A stretch of DNA of 64,000 nucleotides from Pachyseris speciosa. Lineage: Eukaryota > Cnidaria > Anthozoa > Scleractinia > Pachyseridae. The notes beneath the pieces were generated by a model. It made no database searches, had not been told where the DNA came from, and saw nothing but the letters and a program-made list of their open reading frames with translations. Shown here in pieces: positions 13,306-26,237 of this stretch (positions are counted from its first letter, which is position 1; each line of letters begins with the position of its first letter). Location of the stretch: NCBI GenBank assembly GCA_016490735.1, contig JAEMWC010001450.1, forward strand, positions 30,001 to 94,000, given 5' to 3'. A program made the position numbers and the translations under genes.

Positions 13306-13845
13306 GCCTGGAAGGATAACTTCGCAATGCCTGTTATTTTTTGTTGCGCTAATAATTCTTGAAAAATGTTAACAGGAGCGTATCTAGTATGAGGCGAAAC
13401 GAGGCACTTTCTCGGTAAAAATGTTGAATTTTCGGTGTTTTTGTTCCTTATTGGTGTGTGTCGTACGAAAAATATCCACAGGCTCTCTAGTCTCACAATT
13501 GCATTTTCTTGAGGTTCCTGTAAGAGGATATACATTGAAAACAAATGAATAAGTATTAAAGAGGTGTTTTTTTTTCTTTTGACCGTCATTGCCTCGGTAA
13601 CAATTTTCGTCTGGCTGCGGGTCAGGTTACGATCGATGTAAAACTATCGCGATATTCAACCTCTTACACACGTAACTGAGAAAACCAAGATTCACTACAA
13701 AAAAACCCTTATAGTAAAAAGCAAACAAACAAAAAGCTTAACACCGTTACCATTATGGTATTTGCGTCCAACTGGTAAAAAATAAAAGGCATTGAGTATC
13801 TACCGACACTTCCGTTCAAAGGATTTATCACACCCCGAGGAACAG
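13306..13845. other. Unassigned stretch
   Basis: No coding, RNA or repeat feature is recognised. The 106-codon minus-strand open frame here has no identifiable motif and is probably chance. Confidence 0.35.
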
Positions 13846-14276
13846 TCCATATTCGTGTTCTCGGTATTGAACTGGATGTAATACGAGGTCGAGACTCTTG
13901 CAGAGGGTATACATTTACATATGAAAAGATTCCCCTGTTTGAGCCTCGTGTGCATGCTAGTTACAGCTCATTACGGAGAATAGAGCGGTTTTCAGCTGAG
14001 TGTCGAAAGTAATTATGGTTTTGCTTTGGTTTTGCATCACTTCGCGCTGTGATTGGCCAGGAAAACTCGCGCCACTTTCTCAACCAATGAGAAGCAAAAC
14101 CAAAACCAATTCTGACTTGCACGCGCGTATTTTCCCGAGCTTTACGCCGGCTACATGCAATTGCTTCGTATTCTGATTGGCTCATTGCACTGCTTACTTC
14201 TGTTGTGATTGGCTAGAGTAATTGCTTTGGTTTTGGTTTTACGACACTCAATTGAAAACCGCTCTAAGAATAAGGT
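13846..14276. mobile_element. MITE with TATTCGTATTCTC ends, copy 2 (split)
   Basis: Left part 13846-13981 and right part about 14266-14276 match the copy at 12782-12928. A second MITE (13982-14265) interrupts the unit near its right end. The fragments together reconstitute the same ends and interior. Confidence 0.55.
13982..14265. mobile_element. MITE with AGAGCGGTTTTCA ends
   Basis: Ends agagcggttttcagctgag and ctcaattgaaaaccgctct are inverted. The interior has several 'gattggc' or 'ccaatca' boxes and 'gttttggtttt' runs. A second copy lies at about 60806-61230, itself split by another element. Non-autonomous; superfamily unknown. Confidence 0.65.
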
Positions 14277-14409
14277 CTATTAAAGCGATGCCTATTTATG
14301 AATTTTTTTTACGTAAACAATAGATGATATTATGAAAGTGTTCGTCATCGTGGTTTCAAATGATAGCTGAGTTAATCTTTTGTCTCACGATTGAGTCACA
14401 AAGATGTGG

Positions 14410-14454
14410 ATCGCGACGTTTCGACCGCTATACTGCTGGTCTTCATCAGGCGAT
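14410..14454 (-). ncRNA. Hammerhead-like motif, left arm of PLE
   Basis: Minus strand: ATCGC, CTGATGA, one extra A, GACC ... GGTC, GAA, ACGT, C, GCGAT. Helix I (ATCGC/GCGAT) and helix II pair perfectly. Helix III is the palindrome ACGT and the cleavage triplet would be GTC. The extra A between core and helix II is non-canonical, so activity is uncertain. Confidence 0.55.
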
Positions 14455-14693
14455 GCTGTCGACTGGTTGCGTGTGAGAATAAGAAGCACCGTGGCTGGTC
14501 GTGATTGGTGCGTTTCGATCCTCGCTTAGGCTGTTGTTGATTGGAGGATTTCGATCCTTGTCGTTCAGACTAGAAATTGTTCCCTCAGCGGTCCGCTTTG
14601 GTACTGATCGGCTGTTGTGTTGTCTGATCGTGGGTATCCACGCTTCAGGAATTTCAATTCCACTGTCCCTGTTAATGTTGTTAGGGTGAAGTC

Positions 14694-15641
14694 TTATGTG
14701 AATAGCCTCTTTAACCCTACGGGTGTATCAATGTGGGTTTCGGTCAATAAATTTAACCTCGTCCCAGAGCGGATAATGTCCGGTCGCGTTGCTATGTTCT
14801 GAAACGGCGGAGGATTGGGTTCGAGCAAGCCGTATGTCTCTATCGTGTTCCTTAATCCGTTCATGCTAGATCTTCCCGTCTCTCCAATATAAACCTTACC
14901 ACATTTGCAGGGAATCTTGTAGACTACTCCGTCTTGTTTTACTGGATCGACAATGTCCTTGGGTCGCACTAGGTGTGATCTAAGAGTTGTGTCAGATCTG
15001 AAAACAGGCAACGGCGAAGAGCCTCCGATGTGCTTTTGACGTATGGCAGAACCACAGTAGATTTAATTCCGGGTTCAGGTTCTTTAGTGGTTGTTCGTCC
15101 CTTGGTTTTCGTAAGATTTTTTACAAACGAAAACGGATAACCGTTGGAAACAAGGACCGATGAGAGGTGTTTCTTTTCATGAGAGATAACTGATGGTTTT
15201 GTTATGAGGTGTTTAGATCGATCGTACAGGCACTTGACAATACCGCGTTTCAGATTGCGGGTGGTGTGAATCATACGCTAGGTACTGGTCAGTGTGTGTA
15301 GGCTTTCTGTAAACACTGGTAGAGAGGTATCCATTCAAATCCTTGATGATCAACGTATCAAGGAAGGGAATTGAGTTGTCATTCTCAGTTTCCATTGTGA
15401 AACGGATCGTCGGCTGTTGACTATTGAGGTGTTGTAAGAACGAGTCAACTTTGTCACGATTTAAGATGGTAAAGGTGTCATCCACATAGCGTTTCCAGAT
15501 CTTAGGTGTACAGTGCGTCGATGTCAAAGCTAACATTACCAGGGAGATGCGACATGCACTCAAAGGTTTGAAAGAGGATGCCTCCATCATGATTCTCCCA
15601 GCAGATAAAGGTCGTACCAGTGTAGTGCTAGATAAGAACAC
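14694..15641 (-). pseudogene. PLE RT C-terminus and GIY-YIG endonuclease, left arm
   Basis: Read on the minus strand this is the end of the RT (KRYVDDTFTIL with the catalytic YVDD, then a PFLD block), a linker, and a GIY-YIG nuclease ([20 protein letters not shown]). The frame breaks after YDSHHP and again near LRRCL. The same two breaks exist in the right arm, so the template was already defective. Left of about 15531 (higher coordinates) the ORF continues into unrelated antisense sequence. Confidence 0.8.
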
Positions 15642-17126
15642 CTATCATGATAAGATGAAGGCACTGATTGAGACTGGTCCATACCGACTTCTTAAGAAGG
15701 CCCCAACGGACCGCTTAAGCCGAAAGTTGACTGAAAAACTTCTGAGCCTGAACCGAGGTGGGCACCTGACAGATTCTGTGTATAACAAGATCAGGCCCAA
15801 GCATAAGCAACCACCTAGAATTTATGGCCTTCCCAAGATACAGAAGGCCAACACACCACTGAGACCTATAGTCTTTTGTGTGAACACCTTTGCTTATGAT
15901 CTGTCTTCCTACTTAGCCGATGTAGTATCTCCCCTAACAGGGAACTCAGAGTACACAGTTGACAACTCAGCTCATTTTGTGTCCATTGTGAACGGTGAAA
16001 GGGTACTAGAAAACGAGATCATGGTGTCTTTCGACGTAGGGTCTCTGTTCACGAACGTTCCAATCGAAGGAGCAGTACAGACTGCACTGCGAAAACTAGA
16101 AGCTGGCCCGTGCTAGCCAACCGCACGACTCTAACACCTACGCAGATTGCAGACCTCTTCAGTTTCGTTCTTAGATCCACATACTTCCAGTATGATGGAC
16201 TGATTTACGAACAGCAAGAAGGAGCAGCCATGGGTAGCCCGGTATCCGCAGTGATAGCTAACCTCTACATGGAGGGTTTTGAGGAGCAAGCTTTGACATC
16301 GACGCCCTGAATACCTAAGATCTGGAAACGCTATGTGGATGACACCTTTACCATCTTAAATCGTGACAAAGTTGACTCGTTCTTACAACACCTCAATAGT
16401 CAACAGCCGACGATCCGTTTCACAATGGAAACTGAGAATGACAACTCAATTCCCTTCCTTGATATGTTGATCATCAAGGATTTGAATGGATACCTCTCTA
16501 CCAGTGTTTACAGAAAGCCTACACACACTGACCAGTACCTAGCGTATGATTCACACCACCCGCAATCTGAAACGCGGTATTGTCAAGTGCCTGTACGATC
16601 GATCTAAACACCTCATAACAAAACCATCAGTTATCTCTCATGAAAAGAAACACCTCTCATCGGTCCTTGTTTCCAACGGTTATCCGTTTTCGTTTGTAAA
16701 AAATCTTACGAAAACCAAGGGACGAACAACCACTAAAGAACCTGAACCCGGAATTAAATCTGCTGTGGTTCTGCCATACGTCAAAAGCACATCGGAGGCT
16801 CTTCGCCGTTGCCTGTTTTCAGATCTGACACAACTCTTAGATCACACCTAGTGCGACCCAAGGACATTGTCGATCCAGTAAAACAAGACGGAGTAGTCTA
16901 CAAGATTCCCTGCAAATGTGGTAAGGTTTATATTGGAGAGACGGGAAGATCTAGCATGAACGGATTAAGGAACACGATAGAGACATACGGCTTTCTCGAA
17001 CCCAATCCTCCGCCGTTTCAGAACATAGCAACGCGACCGGACATTATCCGCTCTGGGACGAGGTTAAATTTATTGACCGAAACCCACATTGGTACACCCG
17101 TAGGGTTAAAGAGGCTATTCACATAA
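15532..17126 (+). pseudogene. PLE reverse transcriptase and GIY-YIG endonuclease, broken
   Basis: The RT begins mid-protein (MILPADKGRTSVVLD), so the N-terminus is missing at the inversion junction. In order come RIYGLPKIQK, motif A FDVGSLFTNVP, motif B AAMGSPVSAVIANLYME, motif C YVDD and PFLD, then the GIY-YIG domain [11 protein letters not shown]. There is a frame change near 16110, an in-frame TGA at 16308-16310 where the left arm has TGT, and two further frameshifts shared with the left arm. It is non-functional as it stands. Confidence 0.88.
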
Positions 17127-17365
17127 GACTTCACCCTAACAACATTAACAGGGACAGTGGAATTGAAATTCCTGAAGCGTGGATACCCACGATCAGACAA
17201 CACAACAGCCGATCAGTACCAAAGCGGACCGCTGAGGGAACAATTTCTAGTCTGAACGACAAGGATCGAAATCCTCCAATCAACAACAGCCTAAGCGAGG
17301 ATCGAAACGCACCAATCACGACCAGCCACGGTGCTTCTTATTCTCACACGCAACCAGTCGACAGC

Positions 17366-17410
17366 ATCGCCTGATGAAGACCAGCAGTATAGCGGTCGAA
17401 ACGTCGCGAT
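17366..17410 (+). ncRNA. Hammerhead-like motif, right arm of PLE
   Basis: Mirror copy of 14410-14454: ATCGC, CTGATGA, extra A, GACC ... GGTC, GAA, ACGT, C, GCGAT. All paired and core positions are conserved between the two arms. Confidence 0.55.
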
Positions 17411-17758
17411 CCACATCTTTGTGACTCAATCGTGAGACAAAAGATTAACTCAGCTATCAATAGATGATATTTTGGGATAACTCCTCACTGAAATTTCTCC
17501 ACTCCTTTTCTTGTTCCACTGCAAAATTTCCCACCTCAACCGGTACAACACTTTCCACGCTAGCAACCATGGCATGAATCCCAGTAACACGGTAATCACT
17601 CCGTTCCTCTCCGGTGTTATTCCACTCTAATATCCTCGGTTAATTACTAACAAGTTCCACTTCCCACCGGTAGGACCACATGAGATTGTGCCCTCTACTC
17701 ACTCCTAGTACCAGGAATATCAGTCGACCAGTTAATTTAACATTTCTCACGTATATGT

Positions 17759-20700
17759 TCACACGATAATCTGACTTTCTTCTCCCCCGCCAAGCAACAG
17801 TGCATGTTCCTGTGAAATCGCGGCGAGCTCTTTCAGCCACTCTTGTAACACCACAATACAGTACACAGCGTTCTTGACAGTTTTCGGGTTTTTTCTTCTG
17901 AATGTGTTCTTGACGTAAGAATTTTTGGGTGAATTCTGCCCAACCTTCAACGGGCTAGACAGTTTCTGTACTGTCCCTGCTTTGGGGAAATTCTCTGAGT
18001 TTAGATCCGCTGTGCTTCCATACATTGGACTCAGTGAGTTCAAACTCTCCCAGGATCCGCTCAGAGACAGACTGGAGCTCGTGCTTCCACTTACGTTACT
18101 ACCACGCCTCTCAAAATTCACTTTACCGAGTTTCGGACTCCCAGACGAATCCAGGGATTGTTTTCGCAGGTTAAGATCCCCCTTACTGCCGAAACGTTTG
18201 GGCGGTGGCCCATCTTGCAGAAAGCGAGCGCGGCCTAAAAGTGACGAGTCTGTTTTTTGTCTTGTCAGTTTGCGCGCTGTTGTTGGGCTGTGTTTCGCCA
18301 CCTTTAATGACTGTTGTACGTCGATGACCACGCTTTGAATGCTCACGCGGCTCTTTTCTTCGCGAAGAATCAAGTTCTTCCTGGCGCGGCGGAGTAGCTG
18401 GTCGAGTCCTTCCGTTTGATCTGCAATGTTCTCCACCTTAATTTTAACTGAACTGAGGATCTGAGTAGATAAGAGTTACAAACGAAAAGGGTAAAAAAGA
18501 TCAATGTGCGCGAAGTTTGGCTCAAATGTTTGCTTATATATCATAGATCCAAAACTATAAACAATGAAGGGCCCAACTTTTTGTCCCCTTAGCTAGCTGT
18601 AGTCGGATAAGTCAGGAGTAGCTTTCTGAAATTCTTAAGTTGTAATGCTGACGCCTCGCGTTCAAACCGCCAGTCCCGTGGGTGACTGGGGCCTGTTTGT
18701 TGGGGCGTTTCCATGGCTTCAATAGCTATGAATTTGTCTTTGGCTGCCTCAAGTTGAGCTCTATCACGCTTTGTAAATATCCTGGGGGGCAGCCAGTTCT
18801 TTGATACGGAACGGTGCAAAAACAGTCACCTTGCTTTCCCTTCTCGACTCAAAGAGTTGTTCCCGTCGCTATATCGGTGAGTCTTAGGGGTATCTTTCAG
18901 CCAAGACACGAGGGTTAGAGAAAGATTGGAGCGCAAACTACAAGTCGCGCAGTTTTAGTCATCCACGCGTTACTTGTATTTCACTCAAGCCAATAGGAAT
19001 TTGAATCAAACTCAGCTTGAAGTCTCCAGACGAATCAACAACTTGGTAGTCAAACGAGAAGTCAGCAAGTGAGAACAGCGTTAATCAAGAAAGCGTTCAA
19101 CTTGCTAAGTAAGGATATTATCATTTGCTAAGATCCTGTTTCAATCTTCGAAACAGCCAAATCAAAATCACCAAACATAAAAAGGAAGGAGCAGCTTACC
19201 TGAAACAATGATCGCACTCCTGGCTTAAGCACCATGTTGTAATTAAGGAGAAACGAGCGGAGAAGCGGTTGTGGGTAAAGCGCCAACCTTGACACCACCC
19301 CCGTCAAAATCAAATTCACGTAGAATGAGTTCTGTGGCATCCGCTCCACCTTCTGGAATAGCGTTGTTATAAACGGCCCCAAGTCTGGTTCACTCTGCTT
19401 CTGTTCGTATTCGCTGGCTGATTTAGACCTTTTGAGTGGAATAAGCTCGTTACCTGGTGTCAGAGACAAGCTCTGATTGGGAATGTTGCCATTGACAACC
19501 GGCGCCGACATGTTGGAGGCTGAGCGACCTCGCACTACCAAAGAGGGGTCCTGTGGGGGCGGGTTTTGTCCATCGTAAGGAGCGCACCAACAAACACACC
19601 TCAATTGGCAATCTCTGAGTAGATTACGCGCATCTGCCAGGTATTCCATGTAATCCATACACACTTCAGAATACAGATCATCCAGGTGTGATGACCGGTA
19701 GAACACTAGGTCGCTTGATGTTTTAAGGTCGATCTTCATGGGTGTGTTGGGACTTTTATTTAGATTCTCGGTCGATGAGGAAGGAGAAGTGGACTGACTG
19801 CTGCAGCAGCAAGCGGGAATCAGAGACAGGAATTTGGATGCGCTCTTGCTGTAAAGATCCACTTCTTTGATGGTTCTCTTTTGACTGCTCAGAATGTGAG
19901 TGCATGGAACGAGATACCTGTCGAGTGGACACAAGACGAAACAACATGCTTATAAGCAGCTTAAACAAATATTTAGTCTGTGTACGGAATCCTGTCGTTT
20001 GACCATCATCACCTTCCTATGGTACTGTTTATTATATTACACAAGACGTTTTAATTTGGAAATGAAATCATTGAATGTGACCATCCATGTGAAAGAACAC
20101 CTCGGACTGTGACGACTAGTCCCTACTGAATTTCCCATGTTTCTCTGTAACTAAAGTCTCTCTAAAGCAGACTGCGCACAAATTTTTAAGCAAACTTCTG
20201 GTAGTAAATACCTTTCAAGGCGGACACTACAATAACATTCTTTGTAAAATCAATTTCAAATTGAGCTACCATCCCACCCTGGGGCTACCATAGCAACACT
20301 GTAATATCAAACTGATCTCAGAACAAGAAAAGCTATTGTTTATTGTAAAAATCTGACAAATATCGATGTTTGCGATCGTGAGCTGAAGCGAACAATTAGA
20401 TAGCATCACGTGCACTTTGAATTTACATTAAATTAACAACTGTATCGTCTAAACATTGACTTTCTAGCTCTTTGTTATTCTCCTGTAGCCTATCTACGTC
20501 ATTGCGAGGGTAAATAATGTGATGTATGTATGTATGTATGTATTGTACTTGTATCAAATCACTCATTCTCCTCCTCTCGTTTATTGTACTTGTATCAAAT
20601 CACTCATTCTCCTCCTCTCGTTTATTGTACTTGTATCAAATCACTCATTCTCCTCCTCTCGTTTATTGTACTTGTATCAAATCACTCATTCTCTTCCTCT

Positions 20701-21619
20701 CGTTTATTGTACTTGTATCAAATCACTCATTCTCCTCCTCTCGTTTACTGCACTTGTATCAAATCACTCATTCTCCTCCTCTCATTTATTGTACTTGTAT
20801 CAAATCACTCATTCTCTTCCTCTCGTTTCTCGATACTTGATTGTTAACATTTGCGCCCCTTGGAGTTTTGTTTATCCATGTCACAGCAGCCTGTTCAATG
20901 ATCCCCCAAACTGTGTATTTTCATGGAACCTCCACTCCATAGCCACCTTCGTAAGGTGCACCCTCTTTCCTGTCCCTTCACTTTCATAGTGTCGTTACAT
21001 TATCTCTCTACAAGGCGGACACCCCTCTATGGTGGACACAGAGCTGTTCCCGAGGATGCCTGCTTTAGAGAGAGTTCAAAGTATTTAGTATGCCGTGGGA
21101 AATGTAATTTTTTTGCAAACGCAGGCAGTGGAAGCCCTTGAGCAATACTTTCATCTAGCTTCTAGCTAGATTTTGAGACTGAGATGATATCCTTTAGTTT
21201 GACAACTCAAAGGCAAATAATGTATTTCCTGGCAACATTGTTTATCATTTCCTAACTAAAAAGCTTAAAGAAAAATGGGGAAAATTTATTGATGAACAAC
21301 AGTATTGTTTTCGTCATTCTCCTGTGTAAAACTTACTTGAACACCAAACTGTACATTATGTCTTCACAATTTAGGTCCAGTAGAGTGTAGAACAAACCCA
21401 ATGAAACAACAGAAAGCTAAAGAAAGATATTTGAACAAGAAAAAAAATTACATTTGGTCATGCAGTCAACAGCATAACAGTTCATGTATGATATAACTAC
21501 TGGAACATATAGGAATCTTAGAGATTAGCAAGTCAAGAATGGGTGTCCTGCTGGACCTCATAACTCACAGATCTAGGATTCCTGTGATGATGATGATGAC
21601 AATGATGATGATGATGATG

Positions 21620-21678
<59 letters not shown>

Positions 21679-24600
21679 CTTTATTTGCTTTTCTCAATGT
21701 ATACTTTGACAAAATCAAGATATGAGCAAACTGAAATCTTAACGTACTTGGGATTCCTGTGCTATCCTGGACACTAGCAATTCAAGAATGGGTATTCCAT
21801 CAGACTGTTCCACCATGATGAACTGTAGGAAAACTTTCATCAGACTGGCATCAGTGATGCTACGTAGGAACAAGTCCAAGTAGGCTGTGGCCGCAATCAA
21901 GGCTTCTGTTGATGTCTACCAGTTTCAAAAAAACAAAATTACCATATATTAATAGAAAAATGAGATGTCCATAGGCCACATATCAAATATTTAAAAATAG
22001 CTAGGTTTAGTGTCAATTTTTAAGAAACAAATAACAAAGACAAATGAAATTATATAATTACGACAACACAACAACAACATGCCATGCCACTAATTATATA
22101 TACATATATAGAAAAAAACGTTTGCAAAATACCAAATATAAGATCAGGACACATATTCAAAATTATACAATAATGTGAATTAAGTTCTGAATCACAAAAT
22201 CTGTGAGATAACATTCTTTGTAAATACTCTTAATACTCTTTAACAAATCTTACCTGACTTAGTGATGAGGCCATAACTGACACAAGAAATCCATGGTAAA
22301 TGAGATCCAATAGTTTGAACTGAACTTGAGCATGAGCAATCTAAACAAGACAATAAAATGATTGTATGCATATATCAAACAAGAGGCTATAATTAACCTA
22401 ACCTCAGGCCTGCAAAAGTACAGGGTGTATCCTAAATTTGGCAGGAAACAAAAGAAAAGAGAAGTCTGTCTTTCTTTTGGATGCATGTTGCTTACTATGT
22501 TTGAGTCTATTGTTTGTAATGAATATCCACAGACCCTGTCAACACATAGCCCTTTAAAATTACCAAACTGCTTTACAGCTGAACGATTGATAACACCAAT
22601 AATACCAATAAAAGAAAAGCAGAAAAAGAGAACAGAAACCTGCAGAAGTTACCCCTACTGGGAATCGAACCTGGGTTATCTGCATCAGAGGTCGTGACAA
22701 TGACAACTACACCCAGGGATAGAAATCTCTTCATCTGAATCACTAAACACTGGGCTAGTGACCTTTAGAAATCCACTAGCCCGCAGCACATCTCACTAGC
22801 CCAAGTTCCTTCCCACAGGATCTTGGTCACTGTAAGGGCAACCATGCTTAACAAGACCATGTGCAGATTGAAACAGGATTTAAGTTCATGCACAGTACAC
22901 GGTAGTTTTTAATACCTCCTTTATTGTCATTCTTGCTAAAACTTTACATAATTTGTCTTCTTACTGGTTGTTATTTGTTAAGATAATTGAATTAACTTAT
23001 TTCTTGAATTCTTCTAGCCGATGGAATACTGAATGTGCAATTTTTTACTAGCCCAACTCTATTTTTACTAGCCTCGGGGCTAAGAGGGTAGTGGTGATGA
23101 ACCCTGTACACCATGTATGCTCAGCATAGCTAATGCGGTGAAAATAGTTTATTTATTCCAAAATGACTAACCACATTGTTTTCATCGATGGATGTTTAAT
23201 TTTTGCTCAGTGTTCGAGAAAGAAAACGCTTATTGAACGGTTTAGGATTCGAGATATAGTCAGAGAAACCTCCAAAATTACTCATTGAAAGAACTCTTGC
23301 ATAAAAACAATGAAAAAGAACCAAATCTGAGCTTTGAAAACATCTTTCGAAGTGTTGCACAGAAGGTCACTCAACTGCACGACTAACCTTCTGTTAAACC
23401 CTTCTGTGCAGTGGTGCATGTTAGACATGTGCGCTGGGAGACACCTGACACCAAGATGAAAACTAAAAAAAAGGAAAATAAACAGAAACAGAGCCCATTC
23501 CTAGACTCGGCAGCCATGGCCCAAGTAATGAACAAAAGGTCAAGGAACTCTTTTCACCCTTTTTGTTCCATACAGGTGTCTAAATAGGTCACAATCCAAG
23601 TGAACTAGCTACCATGGTGTGTTCCTGCGCTTTTTCCCATGCTTCCCTACAGTGCAGTTACTAAAATGGCAGCAGGCCAACAAATATAGTGAACTACTTA
23701 AAAAGATGAACCAGGCACCAAGCCTTCTGTAGGAGTCTGAACTTCCTTGATCCTTGGGCTGTCTGGACAGTGTCCATTTTAATGCTTGGGAATGGTGCCA
23801 AGGAATGGGCACCTAGACTGAACAGGGCCTTACACACTGATCCATTGTGGGGCTAAAAGATTTAAAGTACCAGCCCAGGCAAACATTCATTGAATTTGAC
23901 AAGGCATTTTTTACCTGAATGACATTATTGCAGAACTCTAGAGACCTCAGAAATGACACAAGTTCAGGAAAGGTTGCCCATAGTCCTCTCTCTAGTGAGT
24001 ACCAGTCCTCGGATGGGATGTCAAGTGAGGTGGGTAGACCAGAGTACAGAGCACTGAGACCAGTGGCCAAAACCTGAAATATAACAAACCCAGTGCTCTG
24101 TGTCAAGTTTAATCATGGACAGTATTGTTTGTCTTCTTGGCTATACTTTATATTGTCTCACAATGCTCCTCCCACAAATGGAAAGAGTGTGTCAAACTCT
24201 CTTTTGGGCAAATTCCCATTGTATTTTAAAGAGAAATTACCAAGAACTGACACTATAGAGAACAGAATTATCTTCACAGTTTGAAAATAATAATTATTTT
24301 TTTCTGTCCAATCTACACAATTCAAAGCTAACATCAAAATATATCATTAAATAGTCTATTGCATCACATTGAAGACATGCCCAGTTTCAGGACAATTGGT
24401 AAGGTTTTCTAGGTAAAAAATAAAGACTTGATTTATCTTTGCAGTTAGCAAAGTACCGCTGAAATCCAAATGCCATATCGCAAGTGCATCTTAGGAAATG
24501 AAAAAAGCAGTTCCAGTACGTATTTACAGACAAAATTAGATTTTACTGTCTTTTTACTGAAATGAAGTTTGTGTTTTTAATATAAATGGGAGGAAATGCA

Positions 24601-26177
24601 GTAGTATGTTTGGAAGAGTGTTGTGTGACAACTTAAACCTTAACTTTTATTGAAAACAAAAGCCGGTAAATGTCTAAAGCCAATAAATTATTAACTTATA
24701 TAAAAACCTGTGTTCACGCTGCATCCAACTTACATCAGACTATTAGCAACAGTAGTCACTTGAGACATTTTCAGAGATGCCAACCTCTCGAGATCAGCAA
24801 CCGGGAGACTTTGCTTTAGTCTTTAGTTGTTCAACTCAACATGACCTGCTGGTCCATGCAGCAAATTCTCAAAAGTTTCTAATTTGCATAAGTTATTTTG
24901 TCTCAAAATTGAGACATAAATGCAAACAGGGGTTAATCCTGTTTCACATTCAAACTAGAGTTGGAACCACCTTCAGTACTATGCAGCTAACTAGGACATA
25001 AGTTTAATCGGACAGCACGGGAAACTGAAGATACACAAAGTGTCAGCTTCTTAGACTACATGTAGATCTCAGTTTTATCATAACTTCGCTCATTTTTTAA
25101 CCATTGCCTGAGTAAACTTCTTAGCTAAGCCGAATACCCTGAACGATTTGTTTCAGCGGATGCTTATTTCTGAGAGCTGATTGCACCAAAAGCGAGCGGG
25201 TTAGGGTGCTTAAGCCTTACTTGCTCCTCTGCAGTGTATAAAATGACAGTCGAAGCCAACAAAATAAACAAGAGTGCAGTCGTCAAATTGATATTGAGCC
25301 CGCCAAAGTTTAAAGGTGAAAAATATTTTACTTAAGTCCACTTTACCATACTACTGATAAGGGCGGTAATAATCACAAAAGTAAAATACAAATCAAGATT
25401 ACTCACGGGACAAAAGTCAGTTTCCTCTGCGATGTACGTTCCTAACCTTGCATCAACGGAGGACAAAGCCATGCATAACAACATGGCATCTCGAGCCCAG
25501 TTACCAACATTTCCCTCACGATGAACGAAGGGAATAAGCAATGAAAAAACTGACAGCTTAGCAATCTGACCATGATGGTGATTATCCAGAAAGAATAAGT
25601 CTAGTAGGGCAATATCCCGATTTACGCTCACGCAAAGCCCTTTCAACACAGCCACGAAATGCTCCTCCATATCCAATGTTATCTTATTCACACAGGAATC
25701 AAGAAGATAAAGTAAGGGCTTCCAAACTTGTTCGTATATCAGTAAATGCGCTCTAGCTTTCTCTATTAAGTTCCTAAATATCCTCAGTTGTTCCCGCTTC
25801 ATGTCCTTGGAGCAGTTCTTGTTCGCTACGCTCCAGGTGTAGACACTTTGAAACACATCTTCGTCAAGTACGTATTGTAAACATGGCCCCGGATCACCAT
25901 CTTTTTCATCAACTAAAACGGACACAATTTCATTTAAATGGTAAACCAAAATATTACAGCGCTCTTGGTGTCCAATAGTCTTTTCGTCCAAGGCTATTAT
26001 CGCCTTTGCATTATTCCAATGAACGTCCACGAGTCTCAGATACTCCGTGCTACCCAAATCGACAAAACCCTCGCCCAGTTGCTTTTTATCCGCCTCAGAA
26101 TTGGGGATTGTAGAGGAGACAAAGAGGCAAGTTTCTTTAGTAAGCTCATGGCTGAATACAGAGTCCAAAGGCTCCAT
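17759..26177 (-). CDS. FHIP1-like FTS/Hook-interacting protein
   Basis: Seven coding exons join in phase: 26177-25407, 24073-23915, 22340-22254, 21915-21748, 21416-21337, 19917-19200 and 18460-17759 (TGA), about 894 residues; vertebrate FHIP1A/B are near 1000. Family signatures: FCP|VLATGLSALYS across the exon 1/2 junction, EFCNNVIQ, AYLDLFLRSI in exon 4, LDLNCEDIM in exon 5, YLVPCTH then FYVNLILTGVVSRLA and QPLLRSFLLNYNMV in exon 6, and VKNAVYCIVV ... KELAAISQEHA at the end. FHIP proteins join FTS (AKTIP) and Hook in the FHF complex that links dynein to Rab5 endosomes (family knowledge). A Ser-rich linker interrupts exon 6 and a basic, Ser-rich region fills exon 7. Introns hold a 41-bp tandem array and a tRNA-like repeat. 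Confidence 0.95.
20543..20829 (+). repeat. 41-bp tandem array, seven copies
   Basis: Units start at 20543, 20584, 20625, 20666, 20707, 20748 and 20789 with the core 'ttgtacttgtatcaaatcac' followed by a pyrimidine-rich half. Copies are nearly identical. 41 is not a multiple of three and no unit has a stop in this orientation, so all three frames stay open across the array. It lies in the FHIP1-like intron between exons 5 and 6. A (TATG)n run precedes it. Confidence 0.92.
21582..21679 (-). repeat. (GAT)n/(AAT)n microsatellite, retroelement tail
   Basis: A short GAT run passes into about 20 AAT units and then ctttatttgcttttctcaat, the reverse complement of the sequence that precedes the ATT tail at 2863. 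It marks the 3' end of a minus-strand insertion within the FHIP1-like intron between exons 4 and 5. Confidence 0.7.
22640..22735 (-). repeat. tRNA-derived SINE fragment
   Basis: On the minus strand the stretch contains GGTTCGATTCC, the pol III B box, preceded by 'cacgacctctgatgcagata' in the place of an anticodon arm. It is followed by A/T-rich sequence and not by a tRNA acceptor stem, so it is not a tRNA gene. Located in the FHIP1-like intron between exons 2 and 3. Confidence 0.5.
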
Positions 26178-26237
26178 AAGCCGTTAGAATAACTTGTTTA
26201 TGCAGAACTTCCGCTCATGTAAGCATACTCGCTAGAC

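Larger units (their letters stand above)
14332..17457 (+). mobile_element. Penelope-like retroelement with inverted partner copy
   Basis: A 14-bp target duplication, caatagatgatatt, flanks the element (14318-14331 and 17458-17471). Two arms of about 1.17 kb are inverted: 14361-15531 (minus) and 16289-17457 (plus). The plus copy continues leftwards to 15532 with reverse-transcriptase sequence. The left arm has 29 extra bases (14332-14360) beyond the point where the right arm ends. The arms differ by only a few substitutions and each ends in a hammerhead-like motif. PLEs encode RT plus GIY-YIG endonuclease and commonly show such partner copies. Confidence 0.88.

Noticed and set aside
17925..18338. 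137-codon plus-strand frame
   Set aside because: It is antisense to the last FHIP1-like exon.
18589..18819. Possible extra FHIP1-like exon (MHRSVSKNWLPPRIF)
   Set aside because: Exon 6 joins exon 7 directly in phase and the family sequence is continuous across that junction.
20519..20989. Three overlapping open frames of 104-156 codons
   Set aside because: They are the three reading frames of a 41-bp tandem repeat.
22740..23090. Repeated 'actagccc' blocks
   Set aside because: They recur but I could not define ends or a duplication, so no element is called.
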